A DNA stretch of 51,753 bases from Bacteroidaceae bacterium (GCA_017555875.1 JAFZFN010000019.1:1-51753); one strand, 5' to 3'; shown: positions 25,001 through 33,950, counted from the first letter of the stretch. Notes: generated by a model from the sequence alone, not told the origin. Numbers and translations are program-made.

Positions 25001-28000
25001 ATGCAAAAAACAAAACATTGGCTGATGACGATAGCAACGCTATTGTGCAGCATCATGGTGAATGCAGCAACCTATCCCGACTGGACTTCCACCAACAAAG
25101 GGCAAGGTAATTCGACCTCCTCAAACACTTACACTATTAGCGCAGCCGCTGGTGATGTACTCACTTTTGACTGGGAAGTAAGTAGTGAAAGCGGTTGGGA
25201 CAAGCTTATTGTTACTGTGGATGGAACAGAAATTCTCAACGAGAGTGGTGAAGCATCTGGCACTTATCAGCACACATTCGACGCTTCTGGAGCTCACACG
25301 ATGATAGTCAAATATACCAAGGATGGAAGCGCTGACTATGGAGAAGACTGTGCTATGATTTACAATATCGTTTTGGATGATATAGATGAAATCGTAACCT
25401 CAGGCACCTGCGATAGAGGTATTACATGGAGTTTAAGCAGTCGAGGAGTATTGAGAATAGAAGGTAGTGGTGATGCTATTTCAAATCCCTGGATAGACTA
25501 TTCATTTGACATCAAAAAAATAGTCATCGGCAATGGTGTTACAAGTATCGGAGATGGACTTTTCTTCGGATGTAATCGTCTTACCTCCATCTCTATTTCT
25601 GAGAGTGTGAAATCTATAGGATACAATGCTTTTAGAGATTGCAGCAGTCTTATTGACGTTGACATCCCCGAGGGTGTGACAAAAATCAACTCATTTGCTT
25701 TTATGTCTTGTAGCGATCTCACCTCGGTTACCATTCCTCAAAGCGTAACCAATATAGCACCTAAGGCTTTTTATGGTTGTAGCAATCTTTGTTCTATTAT
25801 TGTAGAAGAGGGTAATCCCATATATGACTCCCGTGAGGACTGTAATGCTATCATCGTGTCTAGCTACAACTCGTTGGCTGTAGGATGCAAAGCGACAATT
25901 ATCCCCCAAAGTGTGACGATTATTGAAAATGAAGCTTTCGCAGGAATGGCCATCAAATCCATCGTAATACCAAAGGATATAACATCTATTGGAAGCATGG
26001 CGTTTGAAGATTGCCAGCTTACCTCCATAACATGTGAGGCCATTACTCCTCCTACTATAGAATATTATACATTTGAATCATATTACTTGGATAGGTCCAT
26101 TCCCGTATATGTTCCTGAGTCATCTATTCCATATTATCAATCTTCTGAGTATTGGAGCGAATTTACAAATTTTCAACCCATAACCCCATCCAATGCCTGT
26201 GGTGATAACTTAACTTGGGAACTTACAGGAGAAGGCGAACTAATAATCGAAGGTTATGGGCCCATGTACGACTATATCGAATCTTCCTTGCCATGGGGAG
26301 ATTACACATACAGAGAACTTATAAAAACAGTAACTATAAAAGGAGATGTCACCTCTATTGGAAACTCGGCATTTCACGGCTGTTATAACCTCACAACTAT
26401 CACCATCCCAGAAAGTGTAACCAAGATTGGGAACAACGCGTTTAAGGGTTGTTATGAGCTAACCTCCATTACCATTCCAGAGAGTGTAACGTCTGTTGGA
26501 CGATCTGCTTTTGAGAATTGTTCTGGATTGACCACCATTACGCTACCAGAAGGGATAGTCTCAATTGAAAATAAAACATTTTACAGGTGTTATGGACTTA
26601 CTTCTATCACTATTCCAGAAAGTGTAACATCTATTGGGGACAAGGCATTCTATTATTGTAATTTCCTCACTATTACTATTCCAGAAGGAGTAACTTCAAT
26701 TGGTGAGAGTGCTTTTGAGCAATGCTCTGAATTGACCTCCATTACACTACCAGAAGGTATAACCACAATTGGTAATAAAACATTTTACGGGTGTGGTATG
26801 CTTACTTCTGTCACTATCCCTGAGGGTGTGACATCTATTGGAGAGAGCGCATTCGAATATTGTTCCAATCTTGCTAGCATTTCTATTCCAGCTAGCGTAA
26901 CTAAAATTGGAGACTATGCATTCAGATATTTAGGGAATGTTTCTACCATAAATGTGGCGGAGGGTAATACCACTTATGATTCTCGTGAAGATTGCAATGC
27001 ACTTATTGAATCAAGCAGCAATAAACTGATTTTAGGAAGCTCCTCAACGGTTATTCCTCAAACTGTAACTTCTATCGGAGAGTATGCTTTCTATCGTTGC
27101 AGGAATCTAACCTCCATAAATATTCCCACAGGAGTTACTTCGATTGGCAAATATGCTTTCTCTGAATGTAGCAATCTATCCTCTATCGTTATTCCAGAAG
27201 GAATTACAATAATCGAGGAAGCGACATTCTCTCATTGCGAGAATTTAACCTCCATAACCATTCCTAAGAGCATATCTTCAATCGGCGACTATGCTTTCTT
27301 TATGTCGGGCTCAAAATTGACAGCGTTGACTTGTCAGGCGTCAACACCCCCTAATGTAAATTACTATACATTTGAAGGCATTAATAAATCTGTACCTGTA
27401 TATGTGCCTGCTTCTTCGATTTCTGCTTATCAAAAAGCCACGTATTGGAGTAAGTTTACCAATATACAACCTATTGTATTGGATGTAGAGATAAGTGATG
27501 CAGAAGGTAGTTTTGAGCAGGAAGGAAATGAGACCTGTACCAGCATTACCTACACCCGCACCTTCAACAACACCAATTGGCAGTCACTCTACGTACCCTT
27601 TGATATCGACTACAATAACATCAAGGATGATTTCGATGTAGCATATATCAACGACGTACACCAATTCGATGACGACAATGACGGAAGCATCGACCGTACA
27701 CAGGTGGAGGCCATCAAGATTACCACAGGCGTGCTCGATGCAAACTATCCCTACTTGATACGAGCCAAGGAGGTGGGCGAAAAGGTCATCACCTTGGAAG
27801 ATGCCGTGCTATATGCTACAGAGGAGAACTCTATCGACTGCTCATCGGTATTCCGCAACTACACATTCACAGGCTCATATACCACAAAGACTGCTGTAAA
27901 TCTCCCTGCAAGCGAGGGCTACTATGCACTAACTGGTGGCGAATGGAAGCAACTCTCCGAGACAGCCAAACTGGGTGCTTTCCGCGTATATCTGAAGATT

Positions 28001-28201
28001 GACTGTCGTGTGGCTGGTGAGGAGGTAGCAGAAGCCATCAGCATGCGTGTCGTTGGTGAGGACGGAGATGACGCTACGGGAATTGATACCTCAGAATTCA
28101 AAAGTCAGAATTCAGAATTCATCTACGACCTGATGGGCCGCCGCGTAGAGAACCCCGCCAAGGGCGTATACATCGTGAATGGTGTGAAGCGTGTATTCTA
28201 A
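25001..28201 (+). CDS. BspA-type leucine-rich-repeat surface protein
   Basis: 1066 residues. Signal peptide about 1-23; a beta-sandwich-like module about 24-125; then two arrays of 23-residue TpLRR/LRR_5 repeats (typical unit LTSITIPESVTSIGDKAFYYC) at about 170-390 and 430-820, each introduced by a similar motif (ITWSLSSRGVLRIEG near 141; LTWELTGEGELIIEG near 402). A C-terminal domain (about 843-1030) is followed by the tail YDLMGRRVENPAKGVYIVNG. Relatives bind host matrix proteins or other bacteria. Codons are AT-rich up to about base 27,530 and GC-rich after it, so the repeat part looks acquired or recombined. A 52-residue peptide gene follows after 18 bases. Confidence 0.9.
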   Translation: MQKTKHWLMTIATLLCSIMVNAATYPDWTSTNKGQGNSTSSNTYTISAAAGDVLTFDWEVSSESGWDKLIVTVDGTEILNESGEASGTYQHTFDASGAHTMIVKYTKDGSADYGEDCAMIYNIVLDDIDEIVTSGTCDRGITWSLSSRGVLRIEGSGDAISNPWIDYSFDIKKIVIGNGVTSIGDGLFFGCNRLTSISISESVKSIGYNAFRDCSSLIDVDIPEGVTKINSFAFMSCSDLTSVTIPQSVTNIAPKAFYGCSNLCSIIVEEGNPIYDSREDCNAIIVSSYNSLAVGCKATIIPQSVTIIENEAFAGMAIKSIVIPKDITSIGSMAFEDCQLTSITCEAITPPTIEYYTFESYYLDRSIPVYVPESSIPYYQSSEYWSEFTNFQPITPSNACGDNLTWELTGEGELIIEGYGPMYDYIESSLPWGDYTYRELIKTVTIKGDVTSIGNSAFHGCYNLTTITIPESVTKIGNNAFKGCYELTSITIPESVTSVGRSAFENCSGLTTITLPEGIVSIENKTFYRCYGLTSITIPESVTSIGDKAFYYCNFLTITIPEGVTSIGESAFEQCSELTSITLPEGITTIGNKTFYGCGMLTSVTIPEGVTSIGESAFEYCSNLASISIPASVTKIGDYAFRYLGNVSTINVAEGNTTYDSREDCNALIESSSNKLILGSSSTVIPQTVTSIGEYAFYRCRNLTSINIPTGVTSIGKYAFSECSNLSSIVIPEGITIIEEATFSHCENLTSITIPKSISSIGDYAFFMSGSKLTALTCQASTPPNVNYYTFEGINKSVPVYVPASSISAYQKATYWSKFTNIQPIVLDVEISDAEGSFEQEGNETCTSITYTRTFNNTNWQSLYVPFDIDYNNIKDDFDVAYINDVHQFDDDNDGSIDRTQVEAIKITTGVLDANYPYLIRAKEVGEKVITLEDAVLYATEENSIDCSSVFRNYTFTGSYTTKTAVNLPASEGYYALTGGEWKQLSETAKLGAFRVYLKIDCRVAGEEVAEAISMRVVGEDGDDATGIDTSEFKSQNSEFIYDLMGRRVENPAKGVYIVNGVKRVF

Positions 28202-28219
28202 TCATAAGAAAAAAAGAAT

Positions 28220-28378
28220 ATGAAAAACGAATATATCAAGCCTCAGATGGAGGCCATAGAGATAGAGGTGGAGACTGTGATGATGCAAGGGTCGTTCTCC
28301 GATGTCGTAGAGGGCGAGACGAGCGACACCTTTGACAGCAGAAGTCGCCGTGGCTCATGGGGTAACCTATGGGAATAG
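28220..28378 (+). CDS. Small acidic peptide (52 aa) following the BspA-like gene
   Basis: ATG at 28220 to TAG at 28378. It starts MKNEYIKPQMEAIEIEVETV, continues with an acidic glycine/serine-rich middle, and ends in a basic-aromatic tail SRRGSWGNLWE. The M-K-x-E-Y-I/M-K-P start and the R-R-G-x-W-G-N-L-W end are familiar from small Bacteroides/Prevotella peptides of about 50-60 residues that follow surface-protein genes. Function unknown. The split into a conserved leader-like front, a variable acidic middle and a Trp-containing end resembles precursor peptides, but no modifying enzyme is nearby. A terminator follows, so it shares the BspA transcript. Confidence 0.75.
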   Translation: MKNEYIKPQMEAIEIEVETVMMQGSFSDVVEGETSDTFDSRSRRGSWGNLWE

Positions 28379-28419
28379 GTTCGAGTCCTCGGCATGACGC
28401 TTGCGTCCCGAAATGAAAA

Positions 28420-28450
28420 ATGGGCAAGGAGTTTTTTACTCTTTGCCCAT
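28420..28450. terminator. Bidirectional terminator between the BspA/peptide genes and hisS
   Basis: ATGGGCAAGGAGT (28420-28432) pairs with ACTCTTTGCCCAT (28438-28450) with one G.U pair and a T-rich loop. It sits 41 bases after the peptide stop and 22 bases beyond the end of convergent hisS. Confidence 0.7.
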
Positions 28451-28472
28451 CTGTTTCTATTAGCAGTATTGC

Positions 28473-29834
28473 TTATCCGAGCCGCTCCACGAGCTGATCG
28501 ATGGTCATCGCTCCCTGCTCACCGCTGACCATGTTCTTCACCGAGAGCTGGCCGCTCTGCATCTCGCTCTCGCCCACCATCACTACGTAGGGGATGGCGT
28601 GGTCGTTGGCAAAGGACATCTGCTTCTTCATCTTCACACTATCGGGGTAGAGCTCGGCAGCGATGCCTGCAGCGCGTAGCTTGGCCACGAGGGGGAGGCA
28701 GTAGGCGGCCTCGGCAGCACCGAAGTTGACAAACATCACCTGTGTGCCACGAGCAGCGCTCTTGGGATAGAGGTCGAGCTGGTTGAGCACGTCATAGATG
28801 CGGTCGGCACCGAAGGAGATACCTACGCCCGACACGCCAGGCATGCCGAAGATGCCGGTGAGGTTGTCGTAGCGGCCACCACCCGAGATGCTGCCAATCT
28901 GCACATCGAGGGCCTTGACCTCGAAGATGGTACCGGTGTAGTAGTTGAGTCCGCGAGCGAGGGTGAGGTCCACCTCTACCTCGTTCTTGATGTCAAGATG
29001 GGTGAGGCTGCTGAGCACAAACTCCATCTCGTCGACGCCCTTGAGACCCGTCTCGCTGGCTGCGAGCACGGTGCGCAGGGTGGCGAGCTTGCTCTGGTTG
29101 TCGCCACTGAGCTGGATGATGGGCTGGAGGGTCTCGATGGCCTCGGCGGGGATGCCCTTCTCGGCGAGCTCGGCATTGACATTGTCAAGACCAATCTTGT
29201 CGAGCTTGTCGATGGCTACGGTGATATCGACTATCTTGTCGGCCTGACCGATAATTTCGGCGATACCGGTAAGGATCTTGCGGTTGTTGATCTTGATGCT
29301 CACGCGGATGCCGAACTTCTGATACACGGCATCAATCATCTGCACGAGGTCTACCTCATTGAGCAGCGAGTCGCTGCCTACGACATCGGCATCGCACTGG
29401 TAGAACTCGCGGTAACGGCCCTTCTGCGGACGGTCGGCACGCCACACGGGCTGAATCTGGAAACGTTTGAAGGGGAACGACAGTTCGTCGCGGTGAGCCA
29501 CCACGTAGCGGGCAAAGGGCACGGTGAGGTCGTAGCGGAGACCCTTCTCGCACACCTTGGCGGCGAGCTTCAGGGCATTGCGCTCGAGGAGGTCTTCATC
29601 GGACACCTTACCAAAGCAGTCGCCCGAGTTGAGTATCTTGAACAGGAGTTTGTCGCCCTCTTCGCCATACTTGCCCATGAGGGTAGAGAAGTTCTCCATC
29701 GCGGGGGTCTCGATGGGCTGGAAGCCGAAGGTGTAGAACACCTCGCGGATGGTGTCGAATATGTAGTTGCGCTTTGCCATCTCGGCAGGCGAGAAGTCGC
29801 GTGTACCTTTAGGAATAGAGGGTTTTGTTGCCAT
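28473..29834 (-). CDS. hisS: Histidyl-tRNA synthetase
   Basis: 453 residues. It charges tRNA-His. Class II core: motif 2 region [20 protein letters not shown] (about 142-161), the histidine-specific [13 protein letters not shown] (about 288-300) and motif 3 SGGGRYDNL; then a C-terminal anticodon-binding domain (about 350-453, with VMFVNFG and [10 protein letters not shown]). The N-terminal [12 protein letters not shown] is the usual start. Monocistronic on the minus strand, with a well-formed promoter and a terminator shared with the BspA side. Confidence 0.96.
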   Translation of the reverse strand: MATKPSIPKGTRDFSPAEMAKRNYIFDTIREVFYTFGFQPIETPAMENFSTLMGKYGEEGDKLLFKILNSGDCFGKVSDEDLLERNALKLAAKVCEKGLRYDLTVPFARYVVAHRDELSFPFKRFQIQPVWRADRPQKGRYREFYQCDADVVGSDSLLNEVDLVQMIDAVYQKFGIRVSIKINNRKILTGIAEIIGQADKIVDITVAIDKLDKIGLDNVNAELAEKGIPAEAIETLQPIIQLSGDNQSKLATLRTVLAASETGLKGVDEMEFVLSSLTHLDIKNEVEVDLTLARGLNYYTGTIFEVKALDVQIGSISGGGRYDNLTGIFGMPGVSGVGISFGADRIYDVLNQLDLYPKSAARGTQVMFVNFGAAEAAYCLPLVAKLRAAGIAAELYPDSVKMKKQMSFANDHAIPYVVMVGESEMQSGQLSVKNMVSGEQGAMTIDQLVERLG

Positions 29835-29865
29835 ACTGTCTTCTGATTTTTTGCATTACGTGGTG

Positions 29866-29895
29866 CAAAAGTACAAAAAAAGTCGCGTCCGACAA
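29866..29895 (-). promoter_or_regulatory. Promoter of hisS
   Basis: Minus-strand TACTTTTG (29866-29873) with TTG (29893-29895) 19 bases upstream, 32 bases before the ATG. No T-box or leader peptide is seen. Confidence 0.75.
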
Positions 29896-29932
29896 GCGAA
29901 CACGACTCTTTATATCGATGAACGGCCATCTT

Positions 29933-30613
29933 TTAGTCTCTGCGACCCAGGTAGATCATCACATAGTAGACCAACGTGGCGAGTGAGCTGAGCGCCGCCA
30001 CCACATAGGTGTAGGCTGCTGAGCGCAGGGCACTCTCGGCATCGCGCTGATTGTACGATGAGGTGATACCCGACTTATCGAGCCACACGAGAGCACGCTT
30101 GCTGGCATTAATCTCCACGGGAAGGGTGATAAAGCTAAACAGAGTGCTCATTGCAAACAAGCCAATACCAAATAGCAATATGCCAGGGAAGCTCTCGACG
30201 CATAAGATACCGATGAGCAATATCCATGACACATACTTGGAGGCGAACGACACTACGGGGACGAGCGACGAGCGCATACGCAAGGGACCATAGGCCGTGG
30301 CATGCTGCACGGCATGGCCACACTCGTGGGCTGCCACCGCCGCGGCTGCCACGCTACATGAGGAGTAGACATCGCGGCTGAGGTTGACGGTGTGGTTGGC
30401 AGGGTTGTAGTGGTCGGTGAGGTGACCCTCGACGCAGGTGACCTTGACATCGTAGATGCCATGGTCGCGCAGCATCTTCTCGGCCACGTCGCGGCCTGTC
30501 ATGCCTCCGCCAACGGGTATCTCGGAATATTTCTTGAACTTGCTGTTCAAGTTGGCCTGCACAATGTAGCTGAGCAGGGCGATTCCGATGAAAATTATCC
30601 AGATTGGGTTCAT
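29933..30613 (-). CDS. Membrane zinc metallopeptidase (YugP family)
   Basis: 226 residues, family length. N-terminal helix (about 4-20), then the zinc motif AAHECGHAVQHA with HECGH at 96-100, two or three further helices (about 120-166 and 200-222), and Glu167 in PVEINASKRAL as probable third ligand. YugP proteins are intramembrane or membrane-bound proteases with unknown substrates. It is alone: hisS with its own promoter follows, and a MITE-like repeat element begins four bases before its start codon, so its ribosome-binding region and promoter must lie in or beyond that element. Confidence 0.88.
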   Translation of the reverse strand: MNPIWIIFIGIALLSYIVQANLNSKFKKYSEIPVGGGMTGRDVAEKMLRDHGIYDVKVTCVEGHLTDHYNPANHTVNLSRDVYSSCSVAAAAVAAHECGHAVQHATAYGPLRMRSSLVPVVSFASKYVSWILLIGILCVESFPGILLFGIGLFAMSTLFSFITLPVEINASKRALVWLDKSGITSSYNQRDAESALRSAAYTYVVAALSSLATLVYYVMIYLGRRD

Positions 30614-30616
30614 AGT

Positions 30617-30762
30617 GGAGACCCACCTAAATCCTCCCTGTGAGGGAGGACTTTCCGTCAGCGCGGTAGTCGTGGGTATTCTTATTAGTTTAACAATTAA
30701 TGAATATAAAAGGAATCATTACTCTAAGCCCCCTCCCTCACAGGGAGGGATGGGGTGGGTCC
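30617..30762. mobile_element. MITE-like element with 34-bp imperfect terminal inverted repeats
   Basis: The left end (30617-30650, GGAGACCCACCTAAATCC...) and right end (30729-30762) are inverted copies with a few mismatches. Each end is itself a small palindrome (CCTCCCTGTGAGGGAGG, and CCCTCCCT-CAC-AGGGAGGG). The 78-base middle is AT-rich and non-coding. It fills almost all the space between purA (stop at 30764) and the start of the YugP-like gene (30613). No transposase is present; it could be a MITE or a pair of REP-type hairpins. Confidence 0.65.
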
Positions 30763-30763
30763 T

Positions 30764-32032
30764 TTACTCCATATATCTCTCAATCGTCTGATCACGGTCG
30801 GGACCCACAGAAACGATCTTGATGGGGCACTCCAACTCTTCCTCAAGGAAGGTGATATAGTTATTGAACTCTTCGGGGAACTCATCCTCAGAGGTCATCT
30901 TGGTCATATCGCACTGCCAACCGGGAAGCTCAGCATAGATGGGCTCTACCTCACCCTCGATTGAGTAGGGGAACTCCTCTGTCTCAACGCCATTGATGCG
31001 ATAAGCCACGCAAGCCTTGATGGTCTCGAAGGTGTCGAGCACGTCGCTCTTCATCATGATGAGGTGAGTAACACCGTTGACCATGATAGAATATTTCAAT
31101 GCTACGAGGTCAATCCATCCGCAACGACGCTTACGGCCAGTAACCGAACCAAACTCGTGACCGAGAGTGCAGAGCTTGTCGCCCACCTCGTCAAACAACT
31201 CTGTAGGGAAGGGACCACTACCTACGCGTGTGCAGTAAGCCTTCATGATACCATACACGTTGCCAATCTTGTTGGGGGCAATACCCAAGCCTGAGCAAGC
31301 ACCAGAGCAGATGGTGTTCGACGAGGTCACGAAGGGGTATGAGCCGAAGTCGATATCCAGCATCGTGCCCTGTGCGCCTTCGCAGAGCACGCTCTTCTCG
31401 GTCTTGAGCAGATTGTTGATCTCGTGCTCGCTATCGACCAAGGGGAACTGGCGGAGGTACTCGATACCTGCCATCCACTCCTTCTCGATCTCGGTGATGT
31501 CGTACTCATAGTTCATGCTCTTGAGGATCTCCTCATGGCGAGCCTTGGCCTTGGCATAGATAGCGGGGAAGTCGCCGAGGATGTCGCCCACACGGAGGCC
31601 ATTGCGGCTGATCTTGTCGGTATAGGTGGGACCGATACCCTTACCTGTGGTGCCTACCTTGGCATCGCCCTTGGCAGCCTCATAGGCAGCGTCGAGCACG
31701 CGGTGGGTGGGCATGATGAGGTGGGCCTTCTTGGAGATATGAAGACGCTCCCGCAACGGATGGCCCGATGCCTCGAGCGCCTCGGCCTCGGCCTTGAAGA
31801 GGGCGGGGTCGAGCACGACACCATTACCGATGATGTTCACCTTGTCGCCCTGGAAAATGCCCGAGGGGATGGAACGAAGCACATACTTCTGTCCCTCAAA
31901 CTCGAGTGTGTGACCCGCATTGGGACCGCCCTGAAAACGGGCTACCACATCGTAGCGCGGAGTGAGCACATCAACGACCTTACCTTTACCTTCATCGCCC
32001 CACTGGAGGCCTAACAATACATCTACTTTCAT
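30764..32032 (-). CDS. purA: Adenylosuccinate synthetase
   Basis: 422 residues. It makes adenylosuccinate from IMP, aspartate and GTP, the first step to AMP. The GTP/Mg loop LQWGDEGKGKVVDVL (9-23) and GGPNAGHT (about 35-42) are typical, as are GTTGKGIGPTYTDK and TRKRRCGW-like (TGRKRRCGWIDL). The ATG is two bases after the stop of the Fur-family gene, so the two are co-transcribed. The stop codon abuts the MITE-like element. Confidence 0.96.
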   Translation of the reverse strand: MKVDVLLGLQWGDEGKGKVVDVLTPRYDVVARFQGGPNAGHTLEFEGQKYVLRSIPSGIFQGDKVNIIGNGVVLDPALFKAEAEALEASGHPLRERLHISKKAHLIMPTHRVLDAAYEAAKGDAKVGTTGKGIGPTYTDKISRNGLRVGDILGDFPAIYAKAKARHEEILKSMNYEYDITEIEKEWMAGIEYLRQFPLVDSEHEINNLLKTEKSVLCEGAQGTMLDIDFGSYPFVTSSNTICSGACSGLGIAPNKIGNVYGIMKAYCTRVGSGPFPTELFDEVGDKLCTLGHEFGSVTGRKRRCGWIDLVALKYSIMVNGVTHLIMMKSDVLDTFETIKACVAYRINGVETEEFPYSIEGEVEPIYAELPGWQCDMTKMTSEDEFPEEFNNYITFLEEELECPIKIVSVGPDRDQTIERYME

Positions 32033-32034
32033 GA

Positions 32035-32544
32035 TTATATGATTTGTTGTTTCTTTTGTTCTCTTAACTTGCGCTCACGTGTCTCCTTGCGACGCTTGGC
32101 TGCGATACACTTGGAGCAGGTGCCATACATGTAGAGCGCTGTGTGGTCGATGGAGAAGCCCTTGCTGTGGGCATTCTCGATCACCTGACGCAGCTTGTCG
32201 TCGTGCACCTCGGTGACGCTGCCACACGACATGCAGATGCGGTGAAAGTGAGTAGTCATGTTGAATGACTTCTCATACTGGGAACTGTTGGCAAACTTGT
32301 GACGGATGACCAGATGAGCCGCGGTGAGGAGCTCCATGGTGTTGTAGAGCGTGGCACGGCTCACATGGAACTTGCTCGCATTCATCACGTCGAGCAGCTC
32401 CTCCATGGTGAAATGGCCCTCTATGGAATAGATTGCATCAAGGATGGCAAAACGCTCCTGCGTCCTGCGAAGACCCTTATTTTGCAGATACTGCTCAAAG
32501 GTGCTATGCACCGCTTCCTTTACTCTTTCTCGCATAGTACACAT
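32035..32544 (-). CDS. Fur/PerR family metal-dependent regulator
   Basis: 169 residues; ATGs at 32544 and 32535 are both possible. An N-terminal winged helix (about 15-85, LRRTQERFAILDAIY and SRATLYNTMELL) is followed by the dimer/metal domain with THFHRICMSCG (98-108: His99, His101, Cys104, Cys107) and CSKC (143-146), the two CxxC pairs of the structural zinc site. The C-terminus is very basic (RRKETRERKLREQKK). It could sense iron or peroxide; motifs alone do not decide. It is the first gene of a pair with purA, an order I believe is conserved in Bacteroidales, so purine synthesis may follow metal or oxidative status. Confidence 0.9.
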   Translation of the reverse strand: MCTMRERVKEAVHSTFEQYLQNKGLRRTQERFAILDAIYSIEGHFTMEELLDVMNASKFHVSRATLYNTMELLTAAHLVIRHKFANSSQYEKSFNMTTHFHRICMSCGSVTEVHDDKLRQVIENAHSKGFSIDHTALYMYGTCSKCIAAKRRKETRERKLREQKKQQII

Positions 32545-32555
32545 AAAGTAGCAAA

Positions 32556-32588
32556 CAAAGGTAAAGAATTAATTTGAAAAAACTCAAT
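32556..32588 (-). promoter_or_regulatory. Promoter of the Fur-family/purA operon
   Basis: Minus-strand TACCTTTG (32556-32563) with ATTG (32585-32588) 21 bases upstream, 11 bases before the first possible ATG. The -33 box lies inside the stem of the terminator of the upstream operon. Confidence 0.75.
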
Positions 32589-32613
32589 AAATCGCGAAGA
32601 TTTATCGAGTTTT
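32575..32613 (-). terminator. Terminator of the nine-gene SusCD/protease operon
   Basis: On the minus strand AAAACTCGATAAATC, loop TTCGC, GATTTATTGAGTTTT form a 15-bp stem with one mismatch (32579-32613), continuing into TTTTTTC. It lies 45 bases after the last gene of the operon. Confidence 0.75.
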
Positions 32614-32657
32614 ATACAGTTTTAATAAAATGCAGATGAAAAGTCCGCAGGCCGAAG

Positions 32658-33125
32658 CTACTCGAGAGGGCGACGCACAGCCTCGACAATGGCAGCCGGC
32701 ACCTCGGGGACACGCACGAAACACTGCACCTCGGACGGCTCCTCGCGGGCAGTCCAGGTCATCGACTCCTCAAAGAGGTCGGTGATGACATACGAGTAGG
32801 ACCAGGGGCCACGATCATAGTCATACACGCCGCTGATGACATCGCCCACACGCCAGTCATACTCCAGCTCATAGGTGCCTGTCTCCAAGACTGGATACAT
32901 GGAGGCCGTGTTCTGATAGATCTCGAAGCCATACTTGCGGTCTATCGCGACATACACATAGGTCCCCTCGGCAAGGGCGTTGCCATTCAAGGTCTCGAGT
33001 TTCCACACACCCTCCAGGTTGTAGGGCTTCACCTCCAAAGGCTCTGGAGCCTCAATAATCTCGTTGTCGCAGGCTGCAAACAGCGCTACGGTAAGCAGCA
33101 TCAACAGGTTGGTCAGTTTCTTCAT
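32658..33125 (-). CDS. Small beta-rich lipoprotein (lipocalin-like), last gene of the SusCD operon
   Basis: 155 residues. A signal peptide with lipobox ALFAAC (lipid Cys19) is followed by acidic residues (DNEIIE) that suggest export to the cell surface. The rest is beta-rich: LEGVWKLETLNG at the start and TGTYELEYDWRVGDVISGVYDY later resemble lipocalin-like Bacteroidetes lipoproteins, in which 'G-x-W-x-L' opens the barrel. No catalytic motif. It ends the nine-gene operon, 27 bases after the DUF1573 gene. Fold assignment is tentative. Confidence 0.75.
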   Translation of the reverse strand: MKKLTNLLMLLTVALFAACDNEIIEAPEPLEVKPYNLEGVWKLETLNGNALAEGTYVYVAIDRKYGFEIYQNTASMYPVLETGTYELEYDWRVGDVISGVYDYDRGPWSYSYVITDLFEESMTWTAREEPSEVQCFVRVPEVPAAIVEAVRRPLE

Positions 33126-33152
33126 ATCGTTGGTTATAATTCTTGTTTCTAC

Positions 33153-33950
33153 TTATTTCTCAATCACAATGCGCAACGTGCGTTCAGAGGGCCTCCCCCC
33201 TACTCCCTCGACAATCAGCGGAGCCTCGATGATGCCTCCCTCCGCAGCAGGGAGCTTGTCCACATCGACAGCAATCACCAGGTCGGCCTCAGCGCCAGGA
33301 GCGATGACGGCAGGCTCGGTGTAGAGCTTGGCATAGGGAGGCAAGATACGTGACGTTAGGCGCAAGGGGCGGCTGCCACTATTGGCACAGAGGACACGTC
33401 GCGTGGTGATGCCATGGGCAGGCAGGTCGATAAAGGACACCACCTTGCGCTTCAGTCGCAACACACCCATCGAATGGGGCAGATGGCGCCACACATCACT
33501 CTCGACCACCTCGCCATAGAGCGAGAGACGGGCCATGGGCTGGCTCTCATAGCCCTCGACATAGACAAAAGCGTCGACATCAATGGTGCCTGGCCTATTC
33601 TTGGGGTTGAAGGTGAGCGTAACCTCCATCTCACCTCCTGCAGCGACAGACACGGAGTCATAGGCGGCGACGGTGCATCCACAAGTGGTACGCACTCGGG
33701 CAATGCGTAGCACCGATTGGCTCACATTGCGCAGACGGAAGGTGCGACTAATCGGGCTGTCCTGCTCTGACAACTCACCCAAATCATAGGATGAATGGTC
33801 GGCATGAAGTATCTTGTCGGCTTCACCATAGAGCGAAGGGCTCACGATAGAATCTATCTGAGCTCGAGTAAGGTTGCTGACCGTTGCCTGGGCAGCGGCA
33901 GTCACAGCAACCCATACCATACAAACCAATATGTGGATTCTATAAGACAC
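33153..33950 (-). CDS. DUF1573 domain protein, exported
   Basis: 265 residues with a signal peptide (about 1-20, ending AAAQA). The middle carries the DUF1573 signature: FRLRNVSQSVLRIARVRTTC-type strands, then TTCGCTVAAY and LTFNPKNRPGTIDVDAFVY. This is an immunoglobulin-like fold found in exported Bacteroidetes proteins. A second similar beta domain probably fills about 165-265. Without a lipobox it is likely periplasmic. It follows the S8 protease by 34 bases and precedes the last lipoprotein gene. Its role in the complex is unknown; a chaperone or scaffold function is only a guess. Confidence 0.85.
   Translation of the reverse strand: MSYRIHILVCMVWVAVTAAAQATVSNLTRAQIDSIVSPSLYGEADKILHADHSSYDLGELSEQDSPISRTFRLRNVSQSVLRIARVRTTCGCTVAAYDSVSVAAGGEMEVTLTFNPKNRPGTIDVDAFVYVEGYESQPMARLSLYGEVVESDVWRHLPHSMGVLRLKRKVVSFIDLPAHGITTRRVLCANSGSRPLRLTSRILPPYAKLYTEPAVIAPGAEADLVIAVDVDKLPAAEGGIIEAPLIVEGVGGRPSERTLRIVIEK

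Noticed and set aside
25600-27350. Regularly spaced repeats that could suggest a CRISPR array
   Set aside because: The period is about 69 bases, in frame, with degenerate copies encoding 23-residue leucine-rich repeats.
30588-30791. 67-codon plus-strand frame across the MITE-like element
   Set aside because: It consists of the two repeat ends and AT-rich core; no family or ribosome site.
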